This document shows, in pieces, positions 44,497 through 57,620 of a DNA stretch of 64,000 bases. The first letter of the stretch is position 1; the number at the start of each line of letters is the position of its first letter. The translations under genes and the position numbers were made by a program. This DNA comes from Deltaproteobacteria bacterium (GTDB lineage: Bacteria; Myxococcota; UBA727; VGSZ01). The stretch is from assembly GCA_016177705.1 (NCBI GenBank), contig JACOUT010000008.1, positions 167,677 through 231,676 on the forward strand, written 5' to 3'. A model generated the notes under the pieces. The model had not been told where the DNA came from, ran no database searches, and worked only from the letters and a program-made list of their open reading frames with translations.

Positions 44497-46398
44497 ATGC
44501 CCTCCGAGCCCGCCTCTGAGCCAGCCTCTGCGCCCGCCTCGGCACCCGCTCCGCAGCAGCCGGCTCAAACGCCGCCGCCGCCCGCGCCGGCAGGGCGCCC
44601 CGGCAAGGAGCGCCGATCGCGCGCCGGCCTGATAGTGCTCGTGCTGCTGCTGCTCCTGCCGGTCGCGTTGTGCGCGCCGCTGTGCTTCGTCAGCCTGCCC
44701 GCCACCGTCTCGTCTGGCACCGTGCTCGAGCTCGACCTCGAGCAAGCGCTCGACGAGGGCGCCGGCGCCCCGGCGCTGCTCGGCGGCGAAGGGCGCACGC
44801 TGCTCGACGCCCTGCTCGCGCTGCGCGCCGCCAAGGACGACGACGACGTGGTGGGCCTGGTGGCCAGGGTGGGTGGCAGCGGGCAGGGGCTCGCGACCGC
44901 GCAGGAGCTGCGCGAGGCCATCGCCGAGTTCCGCGCCTCGGGCAAGCCGGCGGTGGCCTACGCCGAGACCTTCGGCGAGATGTCGCCCGGCACCTCGGGC
45001 TACGCGCTCGCCACCGCCTTCGACGAGGTGTGGCTGCAACCCTCGGGCGAGCTGAACCTGACGCGCGCGGCGGGCGAGGCCATGTTCCTGCGCGGCGCCT
45101 TCGACAAGGCGGGCATCGTGCCCGAGATCTCGCAGCGCAAGGAGTTCAAGAACGCCGCCAACCAATACATGCAGTCGACGCTGACCGAGGCGCACCGCGA
45201 GGCCATGACGTCGCTGCTGGCGAGCCTCGAGCGCCAGCTCGTCGACGACATCGCGCAGGGTCGCCCGAAGCTCGGCGGCGCCGAGGGCGTGCACACGCTC
45301 TTGAGCGGTGGCCCGCTGTCGGCGCAGCAGGCGCACGAGCGCGGCCTCGTCGACAAGCTCGGCTATCGAGACGAAATGCAGGCGGCGCTGCAGACGCGCC
45401 TGGTGCAGTCGGGCGCGCTCGGCGCCGGTGCCACGCCCCGCTACTTGTGGCTGCACAAGTACGCAGAGCGCGCCTCGCTGCCGACGCGCGCGACCACCGG
45501 GCGCGCGGTGGCGCTGATCGTGGCGCACGGGCCGGTGACGCGCGGGCGCTCGACGGCGGACCCGCTGTCGGGCGAGTCGTCGTTCGGCAGCGACACCGTG
45601 AGCGCGGCGCTCAGGAGCGCCACTGCCGACGACGACGTGGCGGCCATCCTGCTGCGCGTCGACAGTCCGGGCGGCTCCTACGTCGCCTCCGACACCATCT
45701 GGCGCGAGGTGGCGCGTGCAAGGGAGAACGGCAAGCCGGTGGTGGTCTCGATGGGCGACCTGGCAGCGTCGGGCGGCTACTTCGTCGCCATGGGCGGCGA
45801 TCGCGTGTTCGCCTCCCGCGGCACCTTGACCGGCAGCATCGGCGTCTTCGGTGGCAAGGTGGTGACCGCCGGCATGTGGGACAAGGTCGGCGTCGGCTTC
45901 GAGACGGTCAAGAGCGGTGACGACGTCGACGCCAGCTTCTTTTCGACCGATGAGCCCTACAGCGAGCGCGCCCGTGCTTGGCTCGAGGGTGAGCTCGACC
46001 GCATCTATGCGGACTTCACCGGCAAGGCGGCCCAGGGGCGCAAGCTGCCGCTCGACAAGCTCGAGCCGCTGGCGCACGGCCGCGTCTGGAGCGGCGCCGA
46101 CGCCAAGGAGCGCGGTTTGATCGACGACCTCGGCGGCTTCTTGCCCGCGCTCGACGCGGCGGTCGCGGCCGGCGGCCTCACGCCCGGCGCCTTCGCGCTG
46201 CGTGAGTTCCCGCGCCGCCGCCCGCCGCTCGAGCAGTTGTTGGCGGCGCTGTCGGGCAACGAGGGCGACAACAGCGACGACGTCGACGCGGTGGCCATCG
46301 AGCTGCCGGCAGCGCACGCGCTGCGTGCGGCGGCCAGCGTCGCGGCGACCCTCGATCGGCAGGTCTTGAGCGCCGAGCTGCCGCGGCTCGTGTGGTGA
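44497..46398 (+). CDS. sppA: Signal peptide peptidase SppA, 67-kDa type
   Basis: 633 residues from ATG 44497 (an in-frame ATG at 44461 would add 12 residues). A Pro/Ala-rich cytoplasmic N-terminus precedes a single membrane anchor (AGLIVLVLLLLLPVALCAPL, about 45-65). Two tandem S49 domains follow. Catalytic Lys218 lies in EFKNAANQY in the first half and catalytic Ser425 in DLAASGGYF in the second, as in the E. coli enzyme, which digests remnant signal peptides in the membrane. DSPGGS and GTLTGSIGVFGG are further family marks. It is 12 bases upstream of the next lipoprotein gene. Confidence 0.95.
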   Translation: MPSEPASEPASAPASAPAPQQPAQTPPPPAPAGRPGKERRSRAGLIVLVLLLLLPVALCAPLCFVSLPATVSSGTVLELDLEQALDEGAGAPALLGGEGRTLLDALLALRAAKDDDDVVGLVARVGGSGQGLATAQELREAIAEFRASGKPAVAYAETFGEMSPGTSGYALATAFDEVWLQPSGELNLTRAAGEAMFLRGAFDKAGIVPEISQRKEFKNAANQYMQSTLTEAHREAMTSLLASLERQLVDDIAQGRPKLGGAEGVHTLLSGGPLSAQQAHERGLVDKLGYRDEMQAALQTRLVQSGALGAGATPRYLWLHKYAERASLPTRATTGRAVALIVAHGPVTRGRSTADPLSGESSFGSDTVSAALRSATADDDVAAILLRVDSPGGSYVASDTIWREVARARENGKPVVVSMGDLAASGGYFVAMGGDRVFASRGTLTGSIGVFGGKVVTAGMWDKVGVGFETVKSGDDVDASFFSTDEPYSERARAWLEGELDRIYADFTGKAAQGRKLPLDKLEPLAHGRVWSGADAKERGLIDDLGGFLPALDAAVAAGGLTPGAFALREFPRRRPPLEQLLAALSGNEGDNSDDVDAVAIELPAAHALRAAASVAATLDRQVLSAELPRLVW

Positions 46399-46409
46399 GT
46401 GAGGCGAAC

Positions 46410-48926
46410 ATGAACGCGCGCGTCCCCTTCCTGGTCCTTGCTCTGCTGGTCGCCGCGGCGTGCCACCCCTTGGCGCTCGACGGTGAGTCGTGCGCCAAAG
46501 GGCCCTGCGCCGCCGGGCTCACCTGCGTCGACGAGGTGTGCACCTTCGTCGAGCCCCCGACGCCGCCGCCGCCTCCGTGCGAGAGCGACGAGCAGTGCGT
46601 GCTCGACGGCACCGCGGACGGACGCGTCTGCACCGACGGCGTCTGCGGCTACGCCGACTGCACCTTCGACCTGCAGTGCGGCGTGCGCATCTGCGACGAC
46701 GGCCAATGCGCCGATCGCCACCCGTGCTTCACCGAGGAAGACTGCGAGCAGGGGCAACTTTGCAGTGACGGCGTCTGCCGCACGCCGTGCCTGGTCGACG
46801 AGCAGTGCGCCATCCTCGGCGGCGTGTTGCAGGTGTGCGTCGAGGGCGAGTGCCGGCAGCGCTGCCTGGGCGACTTCATGTGCCTCGGGGGCATCTGCGA
46901 GGAGAACGTCTGCCTCGATCCGCAGTGCGCGGTCGACGAGGATTGCCCGCCCGGTGACTTCTTCTGCGACGCCGGCCGCTGCACCGCGTTTACCCCCTGC
47001 GCCGAGGACGACGACTGCTTCGATGCGAACTTCTCGTGCAACGAGCTTGGCCGCTGCGAGGAGCGGCCGCTGTGCGACATCGACGCCGAGTGCGGCGCCG
47101 ACCGCTGCGTCGACGGGCACTGCCGGCCGGCCGTGCCGTGCAGCGCCGACGACTGCGGCGACGGCCTCGAGTGCGTCGCCGGCCGCTGCGTGGAGGCGCC
47201 CGCCTGTCGCGCCAGCGCCGACTGCAGCGGCGGCGACGTCTGCGACGGCGGGCGTTGCGTCGATGCGCCCGCCGCCGTGGCACCCGCCGCCGTCGTCGTC
47301 GCGACGCCGCAGGGCGCGTGCCCGGGCGCATGCGAGCTGGTGCTGCTGGTCGGCGAGAGCGTGCAACTGCGCGCCCAGGGCTTCGACGCCGATGGGCGCC
47401 CGGTGCCCGGTCCCATCACGCCGGTGACGACCATGACCAACGCGAATGCGGCCACCATCACCACGCTGACGGCGGACACGGCCGGCGACTTCCCGGTCGC
47501 GTTTGGCGACACGACGCTGACAGTGCGCGTGCGCGCGCGCCCGGCGGGCGCGCTGGTGGTCATTGCCGTCGACGGCGGTAGCGGCGCACCCGTCGCCGGC
47601 GCTACCGTCTTCCTCGGCACCACCTCGGTTGGCTTCACGGACGCGTCGGGCGTGTACGCCGTCGGCGTGCTCGCTCCCGACGAGGACGTGGTCGCGGTTC
47701 GGAGCGTCGACGGCCGCGGCGTCGCGCTCGTCGGCGCGCTCGCCGGCGCGCCCGACCGGCTGCGCCTGCCGCTGGCCCCGGTCGTCGACCAGACCAGCGC
47801 GGCCGGCTTCCGCGCCACCGTCAACGGCACCGGCGACGAGCTTGGCGACACCGGCGTCTCGCTGGCGCTGCCCGCGGCCACCTCGGCGGCAGAGGCGACC
47901 CCGGCGACGCTGTTCGGGCCGCCCTTCGCCGCCGTCATCGGCCTGCCGCTCATCGGCGATCTGCCGACCGCGCTGCCCGCATCGGTGATGCTCGACGGCA
48001 CCGTGCCGGTGGTCGGCTTCCAGGACGTCAAGCCCGAGGCGCTCGTGACCGCGCCGCCAGGCCCCGGTCCCGTGCTCGCGTACGAGGGCCGCTACGACCA
48101 GCAGTTGCTGCTCACCATCGCGTTCGGCGCCGATCCCGTGGAGCTGGCGCTCGATCTCGCCGCTCAGACCGAGGGCATGGACGTGCTCGCGGACGGCGCC
48201 GGCCTGCTCGAGGCGCTGCCGTTGGTGGTCGACGGCGACGCCGCAGACGGCGTCGAGGACGTCGACGGCGACGGTGACGTCGGTGAGCTGGTGCCCGACT
48301 ACTACGCCTTCCCCGACCTGGCGCTGACGCCGAGCGCGTCGCCGTCCTTGCGCGTTGGTCTGCGCGTGTCGGCGCCGCCCGCCGGGGCCAACGCGCGCGC
48401 CTTCGCCGTCTGTGGCGTCGACGCCGGCCTGTTCCTGCCCGCCGGCATCAGCTCGCTGTACGGTACGGAGGAGGACTCGCGCGGCGAGCAGTTGGTGGCG
48501 TTGGCGCCGCCGGCGGCGCTCGAGGGCGCGCCCCGCCGCTGCGCCGTGCATGCCGTCTACTTCGGCGATTCGATTGCGAGCTTCGCGCAGGTCAGCGGCG
48601 AGCTGTCGCCGCTGATGGAGGTCGGCGAGCTGCTGGCACCGCCCGAGGGCGCCTTCCTCATCGAGGACGTGCCGACGGCAGGCAGGACGTCGGTGGTGAT
48701 CCCGGGCGGCACTGCTACGGACCTGGTGCGGGCGCGCGTCTTCGACGGTGGCACGACCTGGGACGTGATCGGGGCCGGCGGCGATCTGACGCTGCCCGAC
48801 ATGGTCGTGCCGTTCGTGCTGTTCGAGACCAGCGTGATCATGGTCGACGGCACGCCGTTCGTGGCGTTCGAGGCGCCGCTCGGTCCCCTCGAGCTGTGGG
48901 CGCAGGCGGTCGCGACCGCCCGCTGA
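46410..48926 (+). CDS. Large lipoprotein with Cys-rich repeats
   Basis: 838 residues from ATG 46410 (GAGGCGAAC before it; a GTG at 46392 overlaps the sppA stop). Signal with lipobox VAAAC (Cys16). Residues 24-290 form about ten disulfide-rich units with the pattern C-x4-5-QC/DC-x-n-C-x2-G-x-C (for example CFTEEDCEQGQLCSDGVC). An Ig-like segment follows, then VVIAVDGGSGAPVAGATVFL with FTDASGVYAV, a carboxypeptidase-regulatory-like sandwich, then a beta-rich end. The domain order is as in the lipoprotein at 17707-20112, so they are probably paralogous surface proteins. Function unknown. Confidence 0.75.
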   Translation: MNARVPFLVLALLVAAACHPLALDGESCAKGPCAAGLTCVDEVCTFVEPPTPPPPPCESDEQCVLDGTADGRVCTDGVCGYADCTFDLQCGVRICDDGQCADRHPCFTEEDCEQGQLCSDGVCRTPCLVDEQCAILGGVLQVCVEGECRQRCLGDFMCLGGICEENVCLDPQCAVDEDCPPGDFFCDAGRCTAFTPCAEDDDCFDANFSCNELGRCEERPLCDIDAECGADRCVDGHCRPAVPCSADDCGDGLECVAGRCVEAPACRASADCSGGDVCDGGRCVDAPAAVAPAAVVVATPQGACPGACELVLLVGESVQLRAQGFDADGRPVPGPITPVTTMTNANAATITTLTADTAGDFPVAFGDTTLTVRVRARPAGALVVIAVDGGSGAPVAGATVFLGTTSVGFTDASGVYAVGVLAPDEDVVAVRSVDGRGVALVGALAGAPDRLRLPLAPVVDQTSAAGFRATVNGTGDELGDTGVSLALPAATSAAEATPATLFGPPFAAVIGLPLIGDLPTALPASVMLDGTVPVVGFQDVKPEALVTAPPGPGPVLAYEGRYDQQLLLTIAFGADPVELALDLAAQTEGMDVLADGAGLLEALPLVVDGDAADGVEDVDGDGDVGELVPDYYAFPDLALTPSASPSLRVGLRVSAPPAGANARAFAVCGVDAGLFLPAGISSLYGTEEDSRGEQLVALAPPAALEGAPRRCAVHAVYFGDSIASFAQVSGELSPLMEVGELLAPPEGAFLIEDVPTAGRTSVVIPGGTATDLVRARVFDGGTTWDVIGAGGDLTLPDMVVPFVLFETSVIMVDGTPFVAFEAPLGPLELWAQAVATAR

Positions 48927-48934
48927 CCGCGCTA

Positions 48935-49053
48935 GGGACATCGCAGAATCGAGCGAGGCAAGGCGGTCGGCGAGGAGCGAAGCGAACATACGCAGGTATG
49001 TGAGCGAGCACCGCAGCCGGCCAACGCAGCCGCAGCCGATTCTGCGATGTCCC
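48935..49053. repeat. 119-bp imperfect inverted repeat with perfect 17-bp ends
   Basis: Ends GGGACATCGCAGAATCG and its exact reverse complement; the centre has CATAC-GCAG-GTATG. The arms between are similar but not identical. It fills the space between two convergent genes (stop codons at 48926 and 49055). It may serve as a bidirectional terminator or be a mobile repeat of the REP/MITE kind. Confidence 0.75.
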
Positions 49054-49054
49054 G

Positions 49055-50002
49055 TCAGGGCTCGAAGGTGAGGTGGCCGGCGCCGTAGACCAAGCAGCCG
49101 ACGCCGTCGTCGAGGCGCGCGGACGGCACCAGGCGGCTCGGCCGCGACACGTCGCGCAGGCCGTAGCGGCTCGCCAGGTCGAGCGCGTACACGCCGTCGT
49201 CGAGCGCGATGACGAGCGCATGCACCCGAGACAGCCCGTCGTTCTCGTCGAAGCCGCGGCCGAGCACGCAGCGGCGTGAGCGCCCGATCAACAGGCCTCG
49301 GCGCAGCTCGTCGTCGGTGACCTCGACCCTGTGGACGCCGAGGCGCGTGCGCAGCAGCAGGGCGCCGCCCGCGGGCGGTGGCTCCTCCTGCGACAGCACC
49401 AGCGCCGGCACCGCGTGGCCGCCGCCGTCGGGGCCGGCCACCGACGCGACCACGTCGCCGACCGCGCGCACGCCGGCGCCCGCGAAGAAGGCGAGCTGTT
49501 GGCCCACCGGGAAGACCTCGAGGATGCCGGTGTCGCCGCCGTCCTCGCTTCCCGGCGGCGGGCTCTCGAGCTCGGCGCGCACGTCGAGGCGCAGGCCGTC
49601 GAACAGCATGCACATGGCGCCGCGCGCCACGGCGCCGCCCGCCGCGGGGGCGTCCGGGCTCGGCACGGGGGCCTCACGGCCGACCGGCGCCGGCGCCACC
49701 TGCAGCTCGCGCTCGGGGTGAAGGGAGACACCGCGCAGCAAGACGCCGTCGGCGCGCGGCACCGCGATCACGGCCAAATGGCGCGGCATCAGCGGCGCGT
49801 TGCCTGCGCTCGGCACCGCCAGATCGACGCGCTCACCGGCGCCGAGCACGTAGGCCCGCGGCCCGCTCGCCGCTTGCCGGCTGAGCGCCAGCGGCGAGGC
49901 CGCGCCGGCGCGCAAGAGCGCCAACGAGAGCTGGAACGGCCGCCCACCGCGGCGGCGTTCGAGCGAACCTACGAGCCTGAGCAGGGGGCCGGGGCGCGCC
50001 AT
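49055..50002 (-). CDS. FHA-domain protein
   Basis: 315 residues, cytoplasmic. The FHA motif is near the C-terminus: LLIGRSRRCVLGRG then LSRVHALVIALDDGVYALDLAS (GR, SRxH, then the loop before L). FHA domains bind phosphothreonine peptides and often read the output of Ser/Thr kinases, of which Myxococcota have many; no kinase is nearby. The N-terminal 200 residues are unassigned. The start is chosen at the ATG giving MARPGPLLRLVG. Divergent from the phospholipase-D-like gene with 133 bases between. Confidence 0.8.
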   Translation of the reverse strand: MARPGPLLRLVGSLERRRGGRPFQLSLALLRAGAASPLALSRQAASGPRAYVLGAGERVDLAVPSAGNAPLMPRHLAVIAVPRADGVLLRGVSLHPERELQVAPAPVGREAPVPSPDAPAAGGAVARGAMCMLFDGLRLDVRAELESPPPGSEDGGDTGILEVFPVGQQLAFFAGAGVRAVGDVVASVAGPDGGGHAVPALVLSQEEPPPAGGALLLRTRLGVHRVEVTDDELRRGLLIGRSRRCVLGRGFDENDGLSRVHALVIALDDGVYALDLASRYGLRDVSRPSRLVPSARLDDGVGCLVYGAGHLTFEP

Positions 50003-50135
50003 GACGTCGACGCAATCCTAGCGAACCCACCCGACGGACGCTCGATCCCTACCGGCGGTGTCCCGGACACCATCTTGGGACCGGGCGCGCGGTCGCCGGG
50101 TGCGACGGCACGGTGTTTTCCGGTACACCTGCGCC

Positions 50136-52640
50136 GTGCGTTTGCAGATCCCGGCCGCCTTGCTCCTGCCCCTGGTCGCGTCCGGCGCCGCCCTCGCGGG
50201 CTCGCCGGTGCGCATCTCGGGGGTCCACTTCGACGGCCTCTTGGCCGGCGCGCCCGAGCCGGACAGCGCCGTGCGTCTGATCAACACCGATCCGAAGCGC
50301 CCCGCCAACGTCGCCGGCTTCGCGCTCTCCGAGGCCTTCGCGGTCAAGCGCAAGAAGGGCACGGCCGTGGAGGGCGCGCCCGTCGACGAGGGCACCTCCG
50401 AGAGTGGCGCCGGCGGCGCGCTGCGCGCGCGAGCGCAGGCGGCGCTCAAGCTACCCGAGGGCGCGGTCATCCCGCCCGGCGGCGAGATCTGGCTCGCCGC
50501 CTCGGCTGACGCTTTCCTGCAGGTGTTCGGCGCGCTGCCGGCCTACGAGGCGACCGACACCCGCCCCGACGTCGACGACCTGCAGGGCGGCGCCTTCCTG
50601 CTGCTGCCGGCCGAGCACGGCGCGGTGGCGTTGCTCGACGACGCCGGGGCAGTGATCGACTTCGTGCCCTACGAGGTGTCGAAGGAGGGCTACTTCGACG
50701 ACAGCGCGCTGGCCGGGCTGCCGTGGAAGGGCCCGGCGGTGCGCCTCAAGAAGACCAGCTTCTACGGCTGGAAGGGGCAGGTGCTGGCGCGCGATCGCGA
50801 CGAGCAGGGCCGCGCGCTGCTGGACACCGACACGGCCGCCGACTGGGACTCGGGCTTCTCGCGCAAGCTGCTCGGCGAGGACGAGACCCACCGGATCGAG
50901 ATCGCCGGGCAGTCGCGCTTCGTGGTGCGCCCGTTGCGCGTGCGCGCCAAGGTCAAGGCGACCAGCGCGCCCGACAACAACTACGCCGAGCTGGTGAGCG
51001 CCATCCAGTCGGCGACCAAGGAGCTGCGCGTCCGCATCTACGAGATGACCAACCCGAAGATCGTGGAGGAGCTGATCAAGGCCAAGCGCCGCGGCGTCGA
51101 TGTCACGGTGTTCCTCGAGGGCTCGCCGGTCGGCGGCATCGCCGATCAGGAGCGCTGGCTGGTTGACCGCGCCTTCAAGGCGGGCGTCGGCGTCTACTTC
51201 CTGGCCACCCCCAAGGGCAGCAAGCTCAAGCCGCGCTACCGCTTCGACCACTCGAAGTACGTGCTGGTGGACGAGCGCTTGGCCATCGTCGGCACCGAGA
51301 ACTTCGGGCGCACCGGCGTGCCGGTGTTCACCTCCTTCGGCAACCGCGGCTGGATGGTGCACGTCGAGGAGCCGCACTTCGTCAAGCAGTTGCGCGAGGT
51401 GTGGGATGCCGACTTCCGCCGCGGCGTCTCGGCCGACGTCATCGCCATCGACGCCGCTCCCGACGACGCCTACGGCCTGCCGTACCGCAAGGCCGACTTC
51501 ACGCCCGACGAGGAGCTGCACCGGGGGCAGTATCCCGACCCGGTGAAGCCACTGGTGGTCGACGACACCATGAACCTCGAGCTGGTGCTTTCGCCCGACA
51601 CCAGCCTGAACGAGCGCTCGGCCATCATCGGCATGATGGGGCGCGCCAAGAAGACGCTCTACGTCGAGCAGAACAGCATCCGCCGGCGCTGGGGCAAGAA
51701 GGCTGACAGCTCGGATCCCGATAGCGAGGAGCGCGACGACGCCGACAACGCGCCCAACCTGCCGCTGCAGGCGGTGGTGAAGGCGGCGCGACGCGGCGTA
51801 CAGGTGCGCGTGCTGCTCGACTCCACCTGGTACAACGTGCAGGGCGACGAGGACCGCGACAACGACGACACCGTGGCCTGGCTCAACGAGTTGGCGCGCA
51901 CCGAGGGCCTCGACATCGCCGCCAAGGTCATCAACCTCGAGACCACGCACCTGGAGAAGATCCACGCCAAGGGCGTGATCATCGACGACAAGGAGGTGTT
52001 CGTCGGCTCCATCAACTGGACCGAGAACAGCTTCAAGGGCAACCGCGAGGTCGGCGTCGTCGTCGGCCACCCCAAGGTGGCCGGCTACTACGCCAAGCTG
52101 TTCCGCCGCGACTGGGCGCAAAGCCGCATCTACGCCGCCGACGTCGTCACCAAGGCGACCATCCATGCGGCGCGCGACGGCCGCTCCAAGGTGCTGCGGC
52201 GTGTGGGGCGCGGCGATCGCGTGTTCGCCGTCGGCGAGCTCGGCGCCGCCGGCATCGGCGGCAAGCGCGACGGACCGACCTGGGTGGAGGTGCAGCTCGC
52301 CCTCGGCGAGACCGGCTTCATCCAGCCGAACGCGCTCGGCTTGCCCGAGTGTTCGCCGGGCGAAGCGCTGCACGTCGTCGGCAAGGAGGCGGTCATCATC
52401 GGCCGCGTGGCGGCCACCAACGTCAGCGACCGCCGCGTGCAGCTTCGCTTCGCCGACGAGGCGCGGCCGCCGTTCACCGCCGTCATCTTCAAGAAGAACG
52501 AGGCGAGCTTCGTCGCCAAGGGGCTCGCCCCCGCGAGCGCATTCCAGGGACGTGAGGTACGCGTGCAGGGCAAGGTGACGACCTACCGCGGGCCCGAGAT
52601 CATCGTCGCCGAGCCCGACCAGATCGCCATCGTGCGCTGA
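50136..52640 (+). CDS. Secreted two-HKD phospholipase D/nuclease-like protein with lamin-tail-like and OB-like domains
   Basis: 834 residues from GTG 50136, which begins the signal peptide (QIPAALLLPLVASGAALAG). A lamin-tail-like domain lies at about 20-230 (VRISGVHFDGLLAGAPEPDS). The first HKD motif is FDHSKYVLVDE with His372; the second is KIHAKGVIIDDK with His610, both followed by GT/GS..N. This pair forms one PLD active site. An SH3-like piece (about 660-740) and a C-terminal OB-like domain (VVGKEAVIIGRVAATNVSD to GREVRVQGKVTTYRG) resemble nucleic-acid-binding modules of extracellular nucleases. So DNA or phospholipid could be the substrate; nuclease is my first guess. Convergent with the lipoprotein 3' end. 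Confidence 0.82.
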   Translation: MRLQIPAALLLPLVASGAALAGSPVRISGVHFDGLLAGAPEPDSAVRLINTDPKRPANVAGFALSEAFAVKRKKGTAVEGAPVDEGTSESGAGGALRARAQAALKLPEGAVIPPGGEIWLAASADAFLQVFGALPAYEATDTRPDVDDLQGGAFLLLPAEHGAVALLDDAGAVIDFVPYEVSKEGYFDDSALAGLPWKGPAVRLKKTSFYGWKGQVLARDRDEQGRALLDTDTAADWDSGFSRKLLGEDETHRIEIAGQSRFVVRPLRVRAKVKATSAPDNNYAELVSAIQSATKELRVRIYEMTNPKIVEELIKAKRRGVDVTVFLEGSPVGGIADQERWLVDRAFKAGVGVYFLATPKGSKLKPRYRFDHSKYVLVDERLAIVGTENFGRTGVPVFTSFGNRGWMVHVEEPHFVKQLREVWDADFRRGVSADVIAIDAAPDDAYGLPYRKADFTPDEELHRGQYPDPVKPLVVDDTMNLELVLSPDTSLNERSAIIGMMGRAKKTLYVEQNSIRRRWGKKADSSDPDSEERDDADNAPNLPLQAVVKAARRGVQVRVLLDSTWYNVQGDEDRDNDDTVAWLNELARTEGLDIAAKVINLETTHLEKIHAKGVIIDDKEVFVGSINWTENSFKGNREVGVVVGHPKVAGYYAKLFRRDWAQSRIYAADVVTKATIHAARDGRSKVLRRVGRGDRVFAVGELGAAGIGGKRDGPTWVEVQLALGETGFIQPNALGLPECSPGEALHVVGKEAVIIGRVAATNVSDRRVQLRFADEARPPFTAVIFKKNEASFVAKGLAPASAFQGREVRVQGKVTTYRGPEIIVAEPDQIAIVR

Positions 52641-52647
52641 GACAGGC

Positions 52648-53436
52648 TCAACCGCCGACCGGGAACAGCGCGAGCGGCTCGCCGACCGGCGCGGTGCCAT
52701 CGGCGGTGGGCGCGCAAGCGCCGTCGAGGGGCCCTGCCTCGAAGGTGTGAAGCGCGTAGCTGCGCACGCCGCCCCAGCCGAATTCCTCGAGATGGAGGTC
52801 GTGGCGGCGCGTGCCGGTCCAGACGTGGGCCCAGTCGGCGAAGTTGTGGTGGCTCGAGTACCAGCAGAGCGCGGCGGCGTCCTCGACGTCGGCGACGGTG
52901 CCGAGCGGCCCGAGGCGCGCACGCAGCAGCGTCCAGGCGGTGTTGGCGGCTTGGCCCGGGCCGTCGTCCCTGCGTTCGAGCCGCACGCATACGGCGCCGT
53001 CGATCGACTGCAACTGCAGCACTGACGAGGAGGGGTCGAACGGCAACGCCGGGTCGATGCCGCAGTCGGCCAGCGTGCCGCCGCCGATCGGCGCGTCGGT
53101 GGTGAGCACGGTGCCGTCGTCGGGCGGGACATAGCCGGCCGGCGTGGCGCACTCGTCCTCGGCGTCGGGGCAGGCGGCCGCAGCGCACTCCTCGACGTCG
53201 AAGAAGAGCGCGGGCCGCTCGACGAGGCCACACTGCTCGACGCAGGCGTCGATGCCAGGCACGCCCGCGCCGCCGAAGCACGAGGCGACGCACCCGCAGT
53301 CACCGTCCTCGGCGCAGCGCGCCGCCAGGTCGTGACATTTCTCCTCGACGCAGACGCCGCACAGCGCCTCGGTCGCAGGCGGCGGCGGGCATGCGGCAGT
53401 GGCCAGCAGCGGCAGGACCAGGAGCGCGCGGCACAT
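52648..53436 (-). CDS. Lipoprotein with Cys-rich N-terminal domain, 262 residues
   Basis: Start ATG 53436; the signal ends in LATAAC (Cys16), then CPPPPATE. Residues 24-85 contain twelve Cys (CGVCVEEKC, CAEDGDCGCVASC and so on), a spacing common in uncharacterised Myxococcota lipoproteins. The rest is a compact beta-rich domain with Trp residues (TAWTLLRARLG, DWAHVWTGTRRHDLH). No catalytic motif was found. It is separated from the divergent Glu-Gly lipoprotein by 48 bases. Confidence 0.72.
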   Translation of the reverse strand: MCRALLVLPLLATAACPPPPATEALCGVCVEEKCHDLAARCAEDGDCGCVASCFGGAGVPGIDACVEQCGLVERPALFFDVEECAAAACPDAEDECATPAGYVPPDDGTVLTTDAPIGGGTLADCGIDPALPFDPSSSVLQLQSIDGAVCVRLERRDDGPGQAANTAWTLLRARLGPLGTVADVEDAAALCWYSSHHNFADWAHVWTGTRRHDLHLEEFGWGGVRSYALHTFEAGPLDGACAPTADGTAPVGEPLALFPVGG

Positions 53437-53484
53437 GCCCCATGGTACGCCGCCGCAGGGCACCGGAGTGCTACTGTCGTCGAC

Positions 53485-54450
<966 letters not shown>

Positions 54451-54490
54451 CGTGAGCGTCCCGCCCCGGCTCGCGTGCCGCGCCTCGCCG

Positions 54491-56962
<2,472 letters not shown>

Positions 56963-57078
56963 GCTGCTACGATAGCAGGTGCACTAGGTGGCCCAGGCGC
57001 CACCGCCACGGGGGCGGCCGCCAGCGGCGAGGCTGTTGGCGGAGGAGCCGCACCTGCACTGACGACGCGGGGGCAAAG

Positions 57079-57106
57079 AAAAAGGACCGCTGACGCGGTC
57101 CTTTTT
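57079..57106 (-). terminator. Intrinsic terminator after rplL
   Basis: A 7-bp stem GGACCGC / GCGGTCC with four-base loop, flanked by five A and five T residues so that it acts on either strand. It lies 22 bases past the rplL stop and closes the ribosomal operon; rpoB does not follow. Confidence 0.93.
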
Positions 57107-57128
57107 CTCAGACAAGCGACTCCGCCAG

Positions 57129-57515
57129 TTACTTCAAGGTGACCTTGGCACCCTCGGCCTCGAGCTTCTTCTGCATGCCCTCGGCGTCGGCCTTGGACAC
57201 GCCGTCCTTGACCACCTTGGGCGCGCCGTCGACCAGCTCCTTGGCCTCCTTGAGGCCGAGGCCGGTCAGCTCGCGCACGACCTTGATGACCTGGATCTTC
57301 TTGTCGCCGGCGGCGGTCAGCTCGACGGTGAACTCGGTCTTCTCCGCGGCTGGCGCGGCGCCCGCAGCGGCGCCGCCCATCGGCATCGCCATCATCATGC
57401 CGCCGCCCGACGCGGCCTTGACGCCCCAAGTCTCCTCGAGGTCCTTCACGAGCTGCGAGGCCTCCATCAGCGTGAGCTTGGAGAGCTGGTCCTTGAGTGC
57501 AGCGAGATCTGCCAT
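57129..57515 (-). CDS. rplL: 50S ribosomal protein L7/L12
   Basis: 128 residues from ATG 57515 (GGAGAAGAAGAC precedes). N-terminal dimerisation helices ([20 protein letters not shown]), Ala/Gly/Met hinge (about 38-58) and the C-terminal domain with [20 protein letters not shown] and [16 protein letters not shown]. It recruits translation factors to the ribosome stalk. 105 bases after rplJ; the space shows no gene. Confidence 0.98.
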   Translation of the reverse strand: MADLAALKDQLSKLTLMEASQLVKDLEETWGVKAASGGGMMMAMPMGGAAAGAAPAAEKTEFTVELTAAGDKKIQVIKVVRELTGLGLKEAKELVDGAPKVVKDGVSKADAEGMQKKLEAEGAKVTLK

Positions 57516-57620
57516 GTCTTCTTCTCCTGGTTGGTGCGATGCGGGCATCGCGAATGTCGAACGAACGGAAACGCTAGGGAAACGTGAACGTTGAAACGGT
57601 GTGCGTGCGGGCGGCCGTGC

